DNA of 64,000 nucleotides from contig OZ287706.1 in the NCBI GenBank assembly GCA_965649825.1, positions 806,001-870,000 of the forward strand, read 5' to 3'. Within the stretch, counting starts at the first letter, position 1; each line of letters begins with the position of its first letter. Source of the DNA: Penicillus capitatus. Lineage: Eukaryota; Chlorophyta. The notes beneath the pieces were generated by a model. It worked only from the letters and a program-made list of their open reading frames with translations. It did not search any database and was not told the DNA's origin. This document shows, one piece after another, positions 53,561-64,000 of the stretch. Position numbers and translations under genes: made by a program.

Positions 53561-54813
53561 CTAGATGAGCCATTCCACTTCCAACTGAATCTGCCCGGCA
53601 TGTCGCTCGCCGTCTTCTGAGTCTGGGGCATTCACATTGAACCACGAGTTATAATTTTCCTCTGCAGCAACCCAAAGCGTGCGTTCTGAAACTGAGAGGC
53701 TGCCCATGGGATCATCAGGTGTCAAATGATCCCTGTCGATCAGTTTTATGGTTAGCTGGTCCATTCCATTTGCATCTAAAGGTCCCAGGTCAAAGAAAGT
53801 CTCCTTCTCCCACTTCGGCGTCAACGTTCTTGTTTTGACAGATGACGAATAGCTTAGTCCCCGAAAACGCATTTGGTAGTACGGATCCGACGTGCCCCTC
53901 CTTCCGATTTTGTTGTCTTTCGGGAGAAGTTCCTGTCCCTCTACCACCCGAGCACGTGCATGATTAGCCCTAGAGGACGTCGATCCAAGAGATGGGGGTG
54001 CTTCAACGTCGTCCTGCAGGGAAGGCAGATGTTAGAACAGCACTCTAGCAGGAAATCTCTACAGTTGAATTCGGCTCTGTGAGGTTTTCATTGCCAGATT
54101 TAGTCAGTGGACGATAATACCAACCATCTGTTGTACTCATCATCATCACGATCCACGCATCATTTCTTTTTAGGGGTTTAGACGTAGAATCCCAGAGACA
54201 CCCTGTCTGCTGATATTCTTCTCCATTCAGTTCCAGATGCACTTCCACAGGTGGAATCTAAGACCAACAGATCGAGAAGATCCTTGTTAAAGGAGACAGA
54301 CGTCTGTGAGTGTTTCAAATGGGGGCTGGCATTTTATGGAGAATAAGATGAATTGAGGATTGGATAAAGCAGCAGGCATTCTGAGATGAATTGTCTGAAC
54401 TGCGTTTCGGTCTTGGTCTTGCTCTTCCTGTGTACACGAGTTACTTTCCCATAAGGTCGTGTTTCCCTTTTTGCCTAAAAGGGCTTTCATCGTTTTGCCG
54501 TCCTTCATGAACATTCTAGCCGGAAAGGGCGCTTCCCCGACGCTGTGACACAGCCGTTAGCATTGCCCGTAGCTCTTATTCGCGCACTTGTTGTCCGGGC
54601 CTTTACATTTCAGACTCAGGCACACCTCTCGTACACTGTTATCCATGCGACGCCATCCCGTGTCCTGTCTTGGTGGCCTTGGTACGTCGTGTTCGTTTCC
54701 TATAGGTCCACACATTACTCACTGTCGACAAGGATACCTAACGGCCGACCAAATCGACGGTTTTTAATTCTGTTCGCACGGGGAAATGGTTCCGTATCAA
54801 AGTCGTCTTCCAT
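53561..54813 (-). CDS. TerD-C2 fusion protein C
   Basis: Exons 54738-54813, 54588-54699, 54302-54542, 54063-54257 and 53561-54013 join in phase (introns 38, 45, 44 and 49 bp) to give 358 residues. The TerD part is divergent but in order: VCLSLKCKGPDN, ARMFMKDGK, NAVQTIHLRMPAALSNPQFI, VEVHLELNGEEY and WYYRPLTKSG. A linker of about 20 residues leads to a complete C2 domain: VVEGQELLPKDN, TSDPYYQMRF, LTPKWEKETFFDLG, IKLIDRDHLTPDDPMG. The C2 calcium-site aspartates are present here, unlike gene B. No signal peptide. This intact copy shows what the split C2 of gene A should look like. Confidence 0.75.
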
Positions 54814-55690
54814 AGTGCTATCGGCTATATCCCAAATCTGCGCTTCTCTGGTTCCAATTCTTCGCGTCGCAGCAATTGATGTAAATAGATGATAGTCTCT
54901 GCTTAAATCTAAGAGCAGATGCCATCCACCATCAGCCTAATTGACTTCATCAAACTACATGACCCATAGAATTAACTTCTGAGTAACCGCAAAGGTTGAA
55001 GCTGCTGCCGTGAACAGGCAGGGAATCGATGGAGAAGCTCTGAAACTCGAGAGTTTACCGTCTGTGTCCAGAATGTCTTGAAACCTTCGACCGTTTTGAA
55101 ACTGGGATGAGCTACACTCTTCATGCACGATTGGTGCATGCCGGAAGTTACTGAAACGCTGTCCAGTAGTTGGTTGCTCGTTGTCGACGCATGCATCATC
55201 TCAGCAGCAGTGCGAGACGACGAGTGTGTCTTCTATGCGCGAATGCACCTTCACAGAAACGTCGTTGGAGATTCGGCGTACGATTCGCATTGCAAACAAC
55301 AACGGGACTCTTAAAGTCGGCGCAACATCGAGCTTCCTGCTTCGTTCGCCTTTGATGCGAACGAGAGAACAGTTTTTGGCATACCATCGACGTTGCCGTA
55401 CGATGAATCCATAACAGACAAAACTGCCCTGCAAAAATGTGGTGTCTCTGAAGAATCATTAAATCGCTGCAACACGCAAAAAGGCGAAACGATCCTTTAT
55501 GGTGCAAAACCAGCTGAGAGATCGAAGGAAAAGTAAAAGATGCAACACACACTGCAAGTTGACCGATGAATCGCTCTTGCTGAAAGGCAAGACGCATTCG
55601 TGTCGGCGTTGGGCAAAGTATAAAAGAGCAACACTGCGTGATAACGCATCGCCAGTGCCGATTTGGAAGAGAGGGATGCGGATGCCACTC
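54814..55690. other. Intergenic region
   Basis: About 0.9 kb between two minus-strand genes. Some 60-130-codon frames on both strands without motif support. Nothing confidently annotated. Confidence 0.35.
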
Positions 55691-57547
55691 TCAGGTTTCC
55701 AGAACAGATGCCGCCTTATAGGCAGAGTATTCAGAGTCTCCGGACTCTGCCTCACACTGAGGAAGTGGCGGACAGGTGTGTTCCATGCTTCTTCGACGCC
55801 TCCTACGATTTGCAAAGTCGCCCAGCTCGGTGAACGCTTCGAAGTCGAATTCGAGCGCTTCAGACTGAGAGTAAGGCTCTGGGCAATCTTCGATCGTCTG
55901 CGGCTCTTCTGTGTTCTGTGCGCATGCTGGATGGTCGTCTGGTGGTGGGCCAGCCCATCCATAGAGCTCTCCCATGTAACTCTGTCTGTTCAAATGAGCC
56001 ATCAGATGAAAATCTGCCTTCTTCTGAAAGACAAGGATAAAATCTGAGCCGCCAAAGAGGAATGTTCCCAGTTCGTCGCCTTTGTTCACGTGATCTCCCA
56101 CTTCAACAGTAAAATTGATTCCTGCCACCTGTGCCATTCCGATAGGCATCGCCACAACGTAACCGATCTTCGGATTGTCCGCTTCGATGGTGATCAGACC
56201 TATTTAAGGGACATAATTCGAAGAATTGCATGATCTGCTGGGAATACCTCTCTGTTGGACGAAGTGATATCCAGCCTCGTCCTCTGCATATGGCATGATA
56301 ATGTGTTGTCCAGTTGTCGTGACGTTGAGGTAGAACTGTCCGGCGATCACTCTTCGCTCGACGATCTTTCCAGAAACCGGGGAATGCCAGCGATGATAAT
56401 TGTAGGTGCTCAAGAAGGAATGCGTGAATTTGCCACCTGCGAAGCAATCTCTGTAGTGACTAAGGAACAACAGCTCTTGAATGGACCACAGGGCTCCCTT
56501 CACATTGATGACTTCGTGTGGATCGCCAGTATCGATCACTGTCGTACTGCTGATGTTGTATGAGGCGACAAAAGTCGAATCTGCCGGAAACACAATGGCG
56601 TCTGGCTCACACGTGCAGTTGATCGGTCGAACGCCAGGTTTCAGATGTCGAGCAAAGTACTCATTGAAAGTTCGGTAACCGCCTTCGGGTACGATATAGT
56701 CATTCCAGCAGAACAGCACGTCTGTTTTGAACGTCTCGACGCATAACGCCGAGTGGTTTGTGTCTAAGTACGTGCCCCATGCAACCGCATATTCCCTGGT
56801 CCATGCGGACAAAAATGACAACTGCTGTTGCGTGGTTCCACACATAGTCGTGCCGGGAACGACTGGACTTTGTAGTTCCATAAGGCTGGTCATGTTGAGC
56901 ACAAGATAGAAAGTACTCAGTGCGTTGTATACGTTTCTTGTGTTGCCGCTTTGGTATGGGGGTGTCATGAGCAGCTGATCCGCATATCTGAGGAAAGTCT
57001 CCGTCGAGTTGATACACTTGGCCGTCTTCACGTTCAGCGAAATCAGCTCTTCGATGGCATCATCGAATGCAACTCGGAGGGTGTCGTTTGCCAGGAGTTC
57101 GTCTGCGAGTTTCTGCACAACGGGCTGGTACACCTCCTACGATCACCACCGATCATCATGGCGTCGACGCGCCGCCGGCTAAGTCATTATTACCTTTGGC
57201 GGCGTCACGCATGTACAGTCTTTCTGAAAGATACGGTGACCGAGTCCACATAGACAATCGTCGTCTTTTTCGTCTTTCGTCTTTTCGCGCTCAGGGAGAG
57301 GGAGGATGACGCAGTGCGGCCTCTCGGCTGGGTAGAAGAAAACGCAAGCGGGATCGCAAATGTCTTCTTCGACTCTCCTCGCGTATTTTCCTTTCGCCAG
57401 ATGCGGTCTGCGGATCTCCTTAGGGACCTTGTCAATATGGCCGTATGCGGAAAGGCCTTTAATCTTGTTTTCCGTTTCGTCGGCCTTGACGTATGATATG
57501 GCTGCCGTTAAGAACAGCACACAGGTTATCCATTTGCTGTTAACCAT
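55691..57547 (-). CDS. Secreted phosphatidylserine decarboxylase-like protein
   Basis: Exons 57194-57547, 56248-57136 and 55691-56199 (introns 57 and 48 bp) give 583 residues. The first exon encodes a signal peptide and a Cys-rich, Lys/Asp-rich segment. The rest matches phosphatidylserine decarboxylase: TFNEYFARHLKPGVRPI, the FPADS strand, WHSPVSGKIV (family HRxHxP region, here YHRWHSP), and the self-cleavage site GGSDFILVF, whose Ser would become the pyruvoyl group. The family makes phosphatidylethanolamine from phosphatidylserine. A secreted form is known from some parasites and microbes; here secretion is inferred from the signal peptide. The tail of about 95 residues after the active site is acidic then basic. 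The first exon could be a separate small gene, but the GTAATA donor and phase fit favour one gene. Confidence 0.75.
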
Positions 57548-58480
57548 GGTTGAAAGGCCAAGTGCCAGCGAAGGGTAACGAAACCACAGACGCGCGAAGA
57601 ACTTTCAGAGCCAGCAGTTAGCGCCGGCATTTATCAGATCCGAGCGATGCGACGTTTTGAGATCGAGAATCTCGAGCTGCTACTACAAGAATTCTTATGG
57701 TATGATCAGGGAAATTCGTAGCGCATGGATAAGTTCGAAAAGGAAAGAGAGCCCGAGGACTGAAATTCTTCTCCGAAATAGACGATCCCAGGAGACAAAA
57801 CACAAGTCTGCATTCGAACGAGCATCACCGACCTCCCATCTGGATTGAATGGATATCGAATTGAGAAGACCGGGCTTGGTATGAGCAGCAAACCAATTCA
57901 GCGCCGTCTGAATGTTCACTGGCGAAGCTTCAGCGGATACCGATTTCGAACAAGTATCGGGGATATCGACGAGACAAGCAACAAATCAGAATGTACGCCT
58001 TCTTCGAGCTGGAGAGAGCTTTCGCGCCGAAGAAAGCGATCGCCGACAAACACACTATTCAGTTTGGAGGGAGCTGATGACAAAGGAGTACCTCTGTCAT
58101 GCATTCACATCCAAACCGTGTCCTGTTCTTATTCGATATACCTTTCCAATCTCTTCGAATGATCATTTGTGTACTGTCGTACTCTGAGTTTTTGCACTGT
58201 ATCTTGATCTTGTAGCTTGTATTTGTGAGGATGCACATTCTCTGAATCCACTTTAGCATTCTTCTTTACGACGCAAGGTCATTTGTGTCGTCGGTCCACT
58301 CGCGCAAAGGTTTGATGAATATGGCACGCAATCGAGCTCCACATGTCAGCAGAGAAAAGATAGATGATTTCTTCTTGCGCCCGACTCGGCCGCCGTTTCG
58401 CAATGACTGTGGACAAATCGTATACGAGACGGTGCTGTGTTCGGTAGAATCAGAGGCAAAATGAAGCAATCATTCTAATT
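57548..58480. other. Intergenic region
   Basis: Between the decarboxylase start and a paired repeat. Several frames below 105 codons; none supported. Confidence 0.35.
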
Positions 58481-58551
58481 CAATATGTCCTGTACGAGGG
58501 TAGAACCCTCGAGATTCCGAGAAAGGGAGCAATGGAGTTGCTAACAGGACG
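58481..58551 (-). ncRNA. Structured 71-bp repeat, copy 1
   Basis: Ends pair as a 7-bp stem (GTCCTGT at 58487-58493 with ACAGGAC at 58544-58550). Inside are two hairpins, GAGGGT/ACCCTC and GCAA/TTGC, so both strands can fold into a tRNA-like multibranch shape. On the minus strand the GGGTTCTACCC hairpin sits where a T-arm would be, but its loop is too short for a normal tRNA. Whether it is transcribed is unknown; strand is a guess. Confidence 0.35.
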
Positions 58552-58604
58552 CTCAACTTGCAGAAGTGCTCAAAATATCCACAGAAGAGTCATCACTGAA
58601 GACG

Positions 58605-58675
58605 CAATATGTCCTGTGCGAGGGTAGAACCCTCGAGATTCCGAGAAAGGGAGCAATGGAGTTGCTAACAGGACG
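58605..58675 (-). ncRNA. Structured 71-bp repeat, copy 2
   Basis: Identical to 58481-58551 except for one base next to the terminal stem (a G for A that does not disturb pairing). The two copies are 53 bp apart. Confidence 0.35.
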
Positions 58676-59067
58676 ACCCTCACAACGTCGCACTTAAAGA
58701 AAGGCAACTCACACCAACTGAGCATAGCCAATTGAACAATTTCAAGCGGCACATAGAATTCTTCAAGCGCATTTCCAAACGACGTGCCAGATTCCAGCCC
58801 TTGCTGAGCACTCTGCCAGTGACAGGGCCGCAAAATGCCGTTCATCATCGTCAGGTCTCCAAATATCAACATCTGTTCAGCACGCAACCATTACATCTTG
58901 TGTAGTCGCCCTTTGTCGCAAGGCATAAGATATGTGACCCTCTTTGTGGCCACGTCTCTTTGACACACACAGTTTTTCCGCATTTCTGGGATGCGTTGTT
59001 CGTTTGTTCGTCATCACGTTGCTTCATCTTTATGTCCGATGCGTGTTGATGAGCATTTCTTCGCATC
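58676..59067. other. Intergenic region upstream of TCF25 gene
   Basis: Contains a 106-codon minus-strand frame (58570-58887) that overlaps repeat copy 2 and has no motif support. Otherwise promoter-sized DNA. Confidence 0.3.
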
Positions 59068-61487
59068 ATGTCCAGTCGACAGCGGCGTCAGTTTGAACGA
59101 CAAAAAGATTTCCTCGCAGGGTCACCCGACAGCGATGAAGCGACAGACGATTCTGCCAAGAATTCCTCTCCTATCACTGCGCCTTCCACCAATCCCTACG
59201 AGCTCTTGGGGGAACTCGTAGAAAACGGCTCGGCCTCTGAACACGTATGTACAGATGCATTTCAGCCACATGACAGCCGACGATGGCACAACCGTATCTC
59301 TGACTAGGAAACAGAGGATGTCGTGCATCATCATCCTCCAGAAGAAGAGACGAGTCAACGACATGAGACTGATACTGGGAGAAAGAAGAAAAGAAAAGGC
59401 AAGAAGAAAAAGAAAGCCGCTGTCGACGAGGATGCCGAGTTGGATCGTCTGGTACACGAGATCGAAAATGCCAAAGCAAGAAGACAGTTTCCAGTGAAGG
59501 CGACTGACATGTGATGGTCAGGTTTCGCAACCGGCAACAGATGCCACAGCCGCCCAGCCGTCCGCCGCATCGAGCAAGGACGCCAGAGATGCGATCTTCA
59601 CTCTTTCGCTCAAATCTCTAAAAGGCGACGAAGAGGTGGGGGCTTATATCTGCTGTTTCGAGAATGCGATGTTCGGCAATGTGGCTTAGCTGAATCGGAT
59701 GTTCGGAGCACATGTCGTGGCAGGTGTCGAGGCAGAACTGCAGAGAAAGCGACGACAGGAAGAAGGACGGAGAGGACTGGGCGATGTACGACGACGATTT
59801 ATGCGTCGTTTCCTTCTGACAGATCCTCAACCGGAATGGAGTGCCAGAGAGTCAGAACTCTCCATGATCTTCAAAGGCATCACAAAGCACAGCCATGCCA
59901 GAATCTCAATGCTCAGGGGACGACGTTGTAGGTGGAGAGCTTTTTGAGTACGTACCCAGTGAGGCCTACGCAAAAACACACGATCTTTTCGTGGAATGCC
60001 AAGACGTGGGAGATCCCAATGTACTGAGCGCATTCATTGCAAAACATCCATTTCATGTGGAGGCATTGTTGGCAATGCACGATGTCTTAAGCGCCACAGG
60101 TTCCCACCTGCATGCAGACGAGTGCCTCAACAGGTCTGTGCCGTCAGCGACCGGCATCTAACAGCCCTTCTCTTTTCGCAGAGCTTTGTTCGCACTGGAG
60201 GCTGTTTGGCACAGAAGCTTCTCTCCAACTTCAGGAAAATGTCACCTCAGCTTCGAGGTCTTCTTCCTCAGAGCATGACATTGTGGCCTTCAGCAGCTTT
60301 GTTGAAGGTGGAGTCCAATCGCCATCTGTTTCGGGCGCTGTTCATGCACGTACAGCGATTGAGCAGAAGAGGATGTCTGAAGACAGCATTCGAATGTTGC
60401 AAATTTCTGTTGAGTCTAGACACCACAGATCCTCTCGGAACACTCTGCATGATCGACTACCTTGCTATTCGAGCTGGTGCTTGCTTCCTCTGACACTGCT
60501 GCCTCAATGAGATTATCTGGTGCCTGTATCTTCAGGTCAGTTTGGATTCGTGCAGAGACTTGTCGAAGCCATTCCGGATGGTCCTTCCCTTGCAGTGCGC
60601 CCCGGTTTTGCTTTCTCCTTTGCCCTGTGCCACTTCAAACAAGGAAAACGTAAGACAGCACGAGTGATATGCCCATTGGAAGAACGCCTGTTCTTGGCAG
60701 ACGAAGAATCGATGGACAGTCTCGTCCAAGCTGTGCTGATGTACCCCTTGGCATTGAATCGTCTGATAGGGAAGCTGAAACAGAGCGGTACACGACTGGA
60801 TCAACAATGGCAGACAATCTTGCAGCATCCTTTCTTTGCCAAAGCGACAGAAGACCGAAGCGCCTCGTTGGGTCATCTGGTGAGCAATGGACGGCCTTAG
60901 GTATCTCGTGGCATGCTTGAGTTTTCTTTGCAGATCAATCTGTTTGTGGAAAGGCATCACACACTGTACAAATCTCAAGACATCTTGAATTGGCTGGTCG
61001 ACGGAGTGAAGATGGCGCATGATTGTGTTCTGAAGCGTTCGATGTTCCAAGGTGTCACCGTTGAGGACTGGACTTGCGTAAGGACAGCAGCTTTTCCTCC
61101 GGACGATCAGAATCATTTTGGGTACATACATCATTCTTATCGTTATCCTATCACGCGATGTTGTGTCCTGCAGTCATCTGCATCTGTACGATTTCTCGGA
61201 TGATATCAGCAGATTGCCGGAAGATGTTCTCCGCGGAGATGGGGCCGAGGATGCCAGAGCGGATCTCGAGAGACGAATGGCACAGGAGATTGAACAGCAC
61301 GGTCATGTCCACGATCGAGATGGCGCAGAAGCATCACCTGTTCTGTGCTGTAGGGGGGATCGATGGAATCGTGCATTTGAGGCAAGATGATCTCAGAAAT
61401 GCGAATCCATTGATCGTGTTTCTGAGGTCATTGCTTCCGTGGGTACAAACGGACGAAAGAAATCCACACCCTCCAAATGATGCTTAA
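59068..61487 (+). CDS. TCF25: TCF25 / Rqc1 family protein
   Basis: Member of the ribosome quality-control complex that marks stalled nascent chains. Exon 1 (59068-59244) has the acidic N-terminus starting MSSRQRRQ. The next (59308 on) has a basic KKKRKGKKKKK stretch. After an exon ending GDEE, LNRMFGAHVV matches the family FGA motif. Then come LTDPQPEWSA, ELFEYVPSEAYAKTHDLF, HPFHVEALLAMHDVL, ALFALEAVWHRSFSPTSGKCHLSFE, LFRALFMHVQRLSRRGCLKTAFECCKFLLSLD, AVRPGFAFSFAL, and near the end PLIVFLRSLLPWV. Introns are mostly 50-63 bp. One near 59872-59911 seems to start GC and be about 40 bp. Small 3' exon borders (61080-61390) were not all fixed. Stop at 61485-61487. Confidence 0.8.
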
Positions 61488-62032
61488 ATGCTGTTGACAT
61501 GTAATGCTGATTTCGAAGGATCTACGGCAACATCTGCATCTCCTAGCTGACATCCCCAAATCCGCGACGCCGCTGGCGACGATCGCTCCGCAGCCTAAAC
61601 AGGAAGGAAAGCATACACGATGGCGAGAAAAGAACAACAGACGCAGAATAGAAGCGAAGGGTTGTCGCACTTTCCCGATCTAGTACTTTAAAAATTGCTA
61701 CTTGGAGACTCGCCTCGTTCTCTTGATATAAGTATGCAATCGAATCTGGCACATAATGCTCTCAGGCCTTATTTCCTTCCCAGCTGTTGACATCTCAGGT
61801 GCGTTTGACCATGTGCAAAGCAGCCATACGCGCGTAGTGGATGAGGATTCGATGACGTATCGAAGTGCTGCGATGTAGTGAAACTAGAGACTTAATAATG
61901 AAGTTCATGCTCTCCCTGTGGGAAAGACAGAAGCGTCATTGTTGGAAATTGAATCATCTAGCAAGAGATAAAAACCGACAACTTTAATGATTGTTGTTCA
62001 AGGCATTTCGTGCATCCGCATCCGAGCCTTCT
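61488..62032. other. Intergenic region between convergent genes
   Basis: Between the TCF25 stop and the stop of the last gene. No coding or RNA feature supported. Confidence 0.4.
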
Positions 62033-64000
62033 TCAGATCCACTTCTTCTTCTTGTAGCAGAAAGATTCGTTTCCGTCTTCGGCCATGTGCCAGCAACAGT
62101 CGCTGTTGAAGCAGTCCTCTTCCGTGATGTCGTCCTCCCCACACTTCTCTTTCTTGATAACGGCGCAGTGCAGCACGTGCATCATGGCTTCCTTTTCAGA
62201 TCCAGAGTAGGTGGCCATCATTGTCGTCTTCTTAATTGTGTGTGTCTCCTTTCCAATAGAAGATGCATCACCCTTTCCGCCATGACTTGCAGCTTCTGGT
62301 TCTTCCTTCTCTGAAGTGCCTTCCTCCGTTACCGTCTTGCTCGTCGTCGACTGCACAGTCGTCGTCTCAGACGAGGAACCGCCGGCTTCAGATTCGACCT
62401 CCTTCTCCGAGCTGCCTATCGCGACACCTTCCTTCTTGCCGACAACCTCGGCGCCTTCCTCCGTTACCGTCTTGCTCGTCGTCGACTGCACGGTCGTCGT
62501 CGTCGTCTCAGACGAAGAACCGCCGGCTTCAGATTCGACCTCCTTCTCCGAGCTGCCTTTCGCGACGCCTTCCTCCGTTACCGTCTTGCTCGTCGTCGAG
62601 TGCTTTGCAGTTGTGGATTTGGAAGCGTCTCCGCTAGAAGTCGAGGACTTAACCTCCGTTCCTTCTTTTGCGCTGACTGTTTCAACACCTTCCAAAACTT
62701 CAGAAGCTACGCCCTCGATCTCAGCTTTCTTTTCAGTACTGCTGCTGCTGCCTTCTTCAACCCCCTTCGCTTCTTCCGAACCTTCTTCTGTTGTCTCGCC
62801 CTCTGTGCTGCTGCTGATCGTTGTTTTCTTCGTTGTGGTCGTTTCAGAAGAATAGTCGTGCTCATGCAATCCACCATGTTTAGAATGGCCACCAGCTGCA
62901 CTGGATTCGTCTTCAGTTTTTACGTCGACAACCTCCGCAGTCTTTTCAGTCTCAGACGTGCTCGTCGTGGAATGCTCCGTCGAGTCTCCACCGATCTCCC
63001 CCTTGGTCACTTTTTCGGAACTGCCTTCTACGACGTCTTCTTTCTCCGCGACGACTTTTCCGGCTTTTTCCGTCGCCGTCTTGCTCGCCGTCTTTGTCGT
63101 CTCGGACTCCGTTTCAAGTTTCGCGTCAGCACCGGATTCGCCCGAGACAGATTCGGCTTCCTTCTCACTTTCAGTTTTATGCGAACCAACACTCTCCTCT
63201 TTCGTCGTCTTCGTGCTGACCTCATACTTACAGTAATCTTCACCGCAAGAAGTTTCATCTTTTTTCGCCGAAGAAACCTCGACTTCATGAATTTCAGTCT
63301 CCGAAGACGTCACCGACTCTTTGGATTCATCCTCGATAACTTCAACTCCAACGAATTGCTCCTCCAGGGTTTCTTTTGCTTTTTCTTTGCTCTCGCATCC
63401 CAAGCATTTCTCTGAGCCAACCTTCTTCGTGACGCCTCCGGAATGACGTCCACGTCGTATTGCTGTTTCGTCTCCATGTGCCTTTGCAGCGTACTCTTTC
63501 GTCGCTTCTGTCTTCTTGGCAGTAGCGGACGACACGACTTCATCCAGAATATCGTCTTCCTCGTCGACGATCACTGCACTTGCACCTCCAACCGATTCTC
63601 TTGTCTCTTCTTTCTCTTTACGCGATTTTGCCTGTCCTCCTTCGATCTGATGATGGACGGATGGTTCCGTGCTACTTACAGGAATAAACTCCGCATCATC
63701 GTCTGTGGAATCAAACGCGTCAGCTGACGTCTCTGAGGGCACCGCAACTCTATATTCTTCTAGGAGCTCCTCGACGTAATCTCCACCCACAACGTCATCC
63801 TCTGGCTTCTCCTCCACCTTGGTCTTCTCGTACGGAGATGGCTCTGGCTTCTCCTCCACCTTGGTCTTCTCGTGCGGAGATGGCTCTGGCTTCTCCTCCA
63901 CCTTGGTCTTCTCGTACGGAGATGGCTCTGGCTTCTCCTCCACCTTGGTCTTCTCGTGCGGAGATGGCTCTGGCTTCTCCTCCACCTTGGTCTTCTCGTG
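62033..64000 (-). CDS. Ser/Thr/Glu-rich repeat protein with C-terminal trefoil-like motif (5' end outside window)
   Basis: The open frame runs from the window end to a stop at 62033, so the start is not seen. At the edge it has at least four 14-residue EEKPEPSPYEKTKV-type repeats, then DDVVGGDYVEELLEEY, a long low-complexity Ser/Thr/Glu/Lys region, two similar blocks (TTSKTVTEEG with SEKEVESEAGGSSSETTT), and a Cys-rich end ITEEDCFNSDCCWHM that resembles a shortened trefoil motif. No intron seen in 650 codons. The decayed sequence at 26946-27663 is a truncated relative, so the missing 5' part is likely to contain a signal peptide and trefoil exons like those at 25 kb. The composition suggests an extracellular, possibly O-glycosylated, wall or coat protein (inference). 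Confidence 0.7.
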   Translation of the reverse strand, partial: HEKTKVEEKPEPSPHEKTKVEEKPEPSPYEKTKVEEKPEPSPHEKTKVEEKPEPSPYEKTKVEEKPEDDVVGGDYVEELLEEYRVAVPSETSADAFDSTDDDAEFIPVSSTEPSVHHQIEGGQAKSRKEKEETRESVGGASAVIVDEEDDILDEVVSSATAKKTEATKEYAAKAHGDETAIRRGRHSGGVTKKVGSEKCLGCESKEKAKETLEEQFVGVEVIEDESKESVTSSETEIHEVEVSSAKKDETSCGEDYCKYEVSTKTTKEESVGSHKTESEKEAESVSGESGADAKLETESETTKTASKTATEKAGKVVAEKEDVVEGSSEKVTKGEIGGDSTEHSTTSTSETEKTAEVVDVKTEDESSAAGGHSKHGGLHEHDYSSETTTTKKTTISSSTEGETTEEGSEEAKGVEEGSSSSTEKKAEIEGVASEVLEGVETVSAKEGTEVKSSTSSGDASKSTTAKHSTTSKTVTEEGVAKGSSEKEVESEAGGSSSETTTTTVQSTTSKTVTEEGAEVVGKKEGVAIGSSEKEVESEAGGSSSETTTVQSTTSKTVTEEGTSEKEEPEAASHGGKGDASSIGKETHTIKKTTMMATYSGSEKEAMMHVLHCAVIKKEKCGEDDITEEDCFNSDCCWHMAEDGNESFCYKKKKWI
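62300..62625 (-). repeat. Imperfect coding repeat in Ser/Thr-rich region
   Basis: Three related blocks encode TTSKTVTEEG followed by SEKEVESEAGGSSSETTT with small indels. Repeat length about 130-160 bp, typical of slippage or unequal exchange in low-complexity coding DNA. Confidence 0.6.
63813..64000 (-). repeat. 42-bp coding minisatellite at window edge
   Basis: At least four 42-bp units encoding EEKPEPSP(Y/H)EKTKV run off the window. Same unit as at 26757-26910. Confidence 0.75.

Noticed and set aside
56103-57133. The decarboxylase beginning at its own internal methionine near 57133
   Set aside because: That position follows a clear AG acceptor, and the upstream signal-peptide exon joins in phase through a typical 57-bp intron.
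60262-60311. A GC-AG intron of 35 bp in the TCF25 gene
   Set aside because: A GT donor 15 bp upstream gives a 50-bp intron in phase and aligns better with the family (CHLSFE joined to VESNRHLF).
62263-63415. Plus-strand frames of 124-271 codons opposite the Ser/Thr-rich gene
   Set aside because: They are low-complexity antisense shadows of a repetitive coding region that is open on the minus strand for 650 codons and has a related copy at 27 kb.

Overview
This window looks like compact nuclear DNA from a unicellular eukaryote. Genes on both strands are broken by very small introns, mostly 44-61 bp with GT-AG ends and a striking minority of GC-AG. Intergenic gaps are often under 100 bp, TAA, TAG and TGA all act as stops, and no operon logic is visible. 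A CDKL-type kinase hints at a flagellated lineage, and secreted trefoil, lectin-like and protease genes suggest a rich secretome. I could not place the organism in a clade from the sequence alone. Exon coordinates were worked out by hand from reading frames and splice signals.

Layout. 1-1.1 kb: intergenic DNA crowded with CGATCG/GATCGAT words. 1.1-3.9 kb: small membrane or unknown genes, both strands. 4.15-5.64 kb: secreted trypsin-like protease with micro-exons. 5.68-10.51 kb: a 31-exon ankyrin gene in which almost every exon is exactly 99 nt and encodes one ankyrin repeat. 11.3-14.3 kb (minus): complete REV1 translesion polymerase. 14.7-15.9 kb: first of three secreted PLL-like beta-propeller genes (others at 39.5-40.8 and 45.5-46.7 kb). 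16.1-17.4 kb (minus): compact HIRA histone chaperone. 17.4-22.3 kb: TerD-C2 fusion gene whose C2 domain is split by about 3.6 kb of nested repeats, including a tRNA-headed SINE with a 12-bp target duplication and an unrecognised 363-aa ORF. 22.4-24.7 kb: CDKL-like kinase. 25.0-27.7 kb: trefoil-repeat secreted protein with a perfect 356-bp exon-intron tandem array and a decayed 3' tail.

28-32 kb: unresolved small genes. 32.4-33.6 kb: second trefoil gene. 34.0-35.2 kb: biotin-protein ligase. 35.6-36.5 kb: metallo-beta-lactamase-fold protein. 36.85-38.2 kb (minus): second TerD-C2 gene. 41.9-45.5 kb: gene-poor. 47.9-49.0 kb: NAD-binding epimerase-like protein. 49.4-51.8 kb (minus): two GNAT acetyltransferases flanking a 1-kb LTR element with identical 147-bp LTRs and a 5-bp target duplication. 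52-52.7 kb: second copy of the dispersed repeat that hosts the SINE. 53.6-54.8 kb (minus): third TerD-C2 gene. 55.7-57.5 kb (minus): phosphatidylserine decarboxylase with a signal peptide. 58.5-58.7 kb: paired 71-bp structured repeat. 59.1-61.5 kb: TCF25/Rqc1. 62.0-64.0 kb (minus, open at the window edge): large Ser/Thr/Glu-rich protein with a terminal trefoil-like motif, intact relative of the decayed tail at 27 kb.

Two themes link the genes. One is modular growth by exon duplication (ankyrin and trefoil genes, introns copied along with exons). The other is repeated secreted or membrane-directed domain families (PLL-like, trefoil, TerD-C2). Core housekeeping genes (REV1, HIRA, TCF25, biotin ligase) sit between them without obvious functional grouping.
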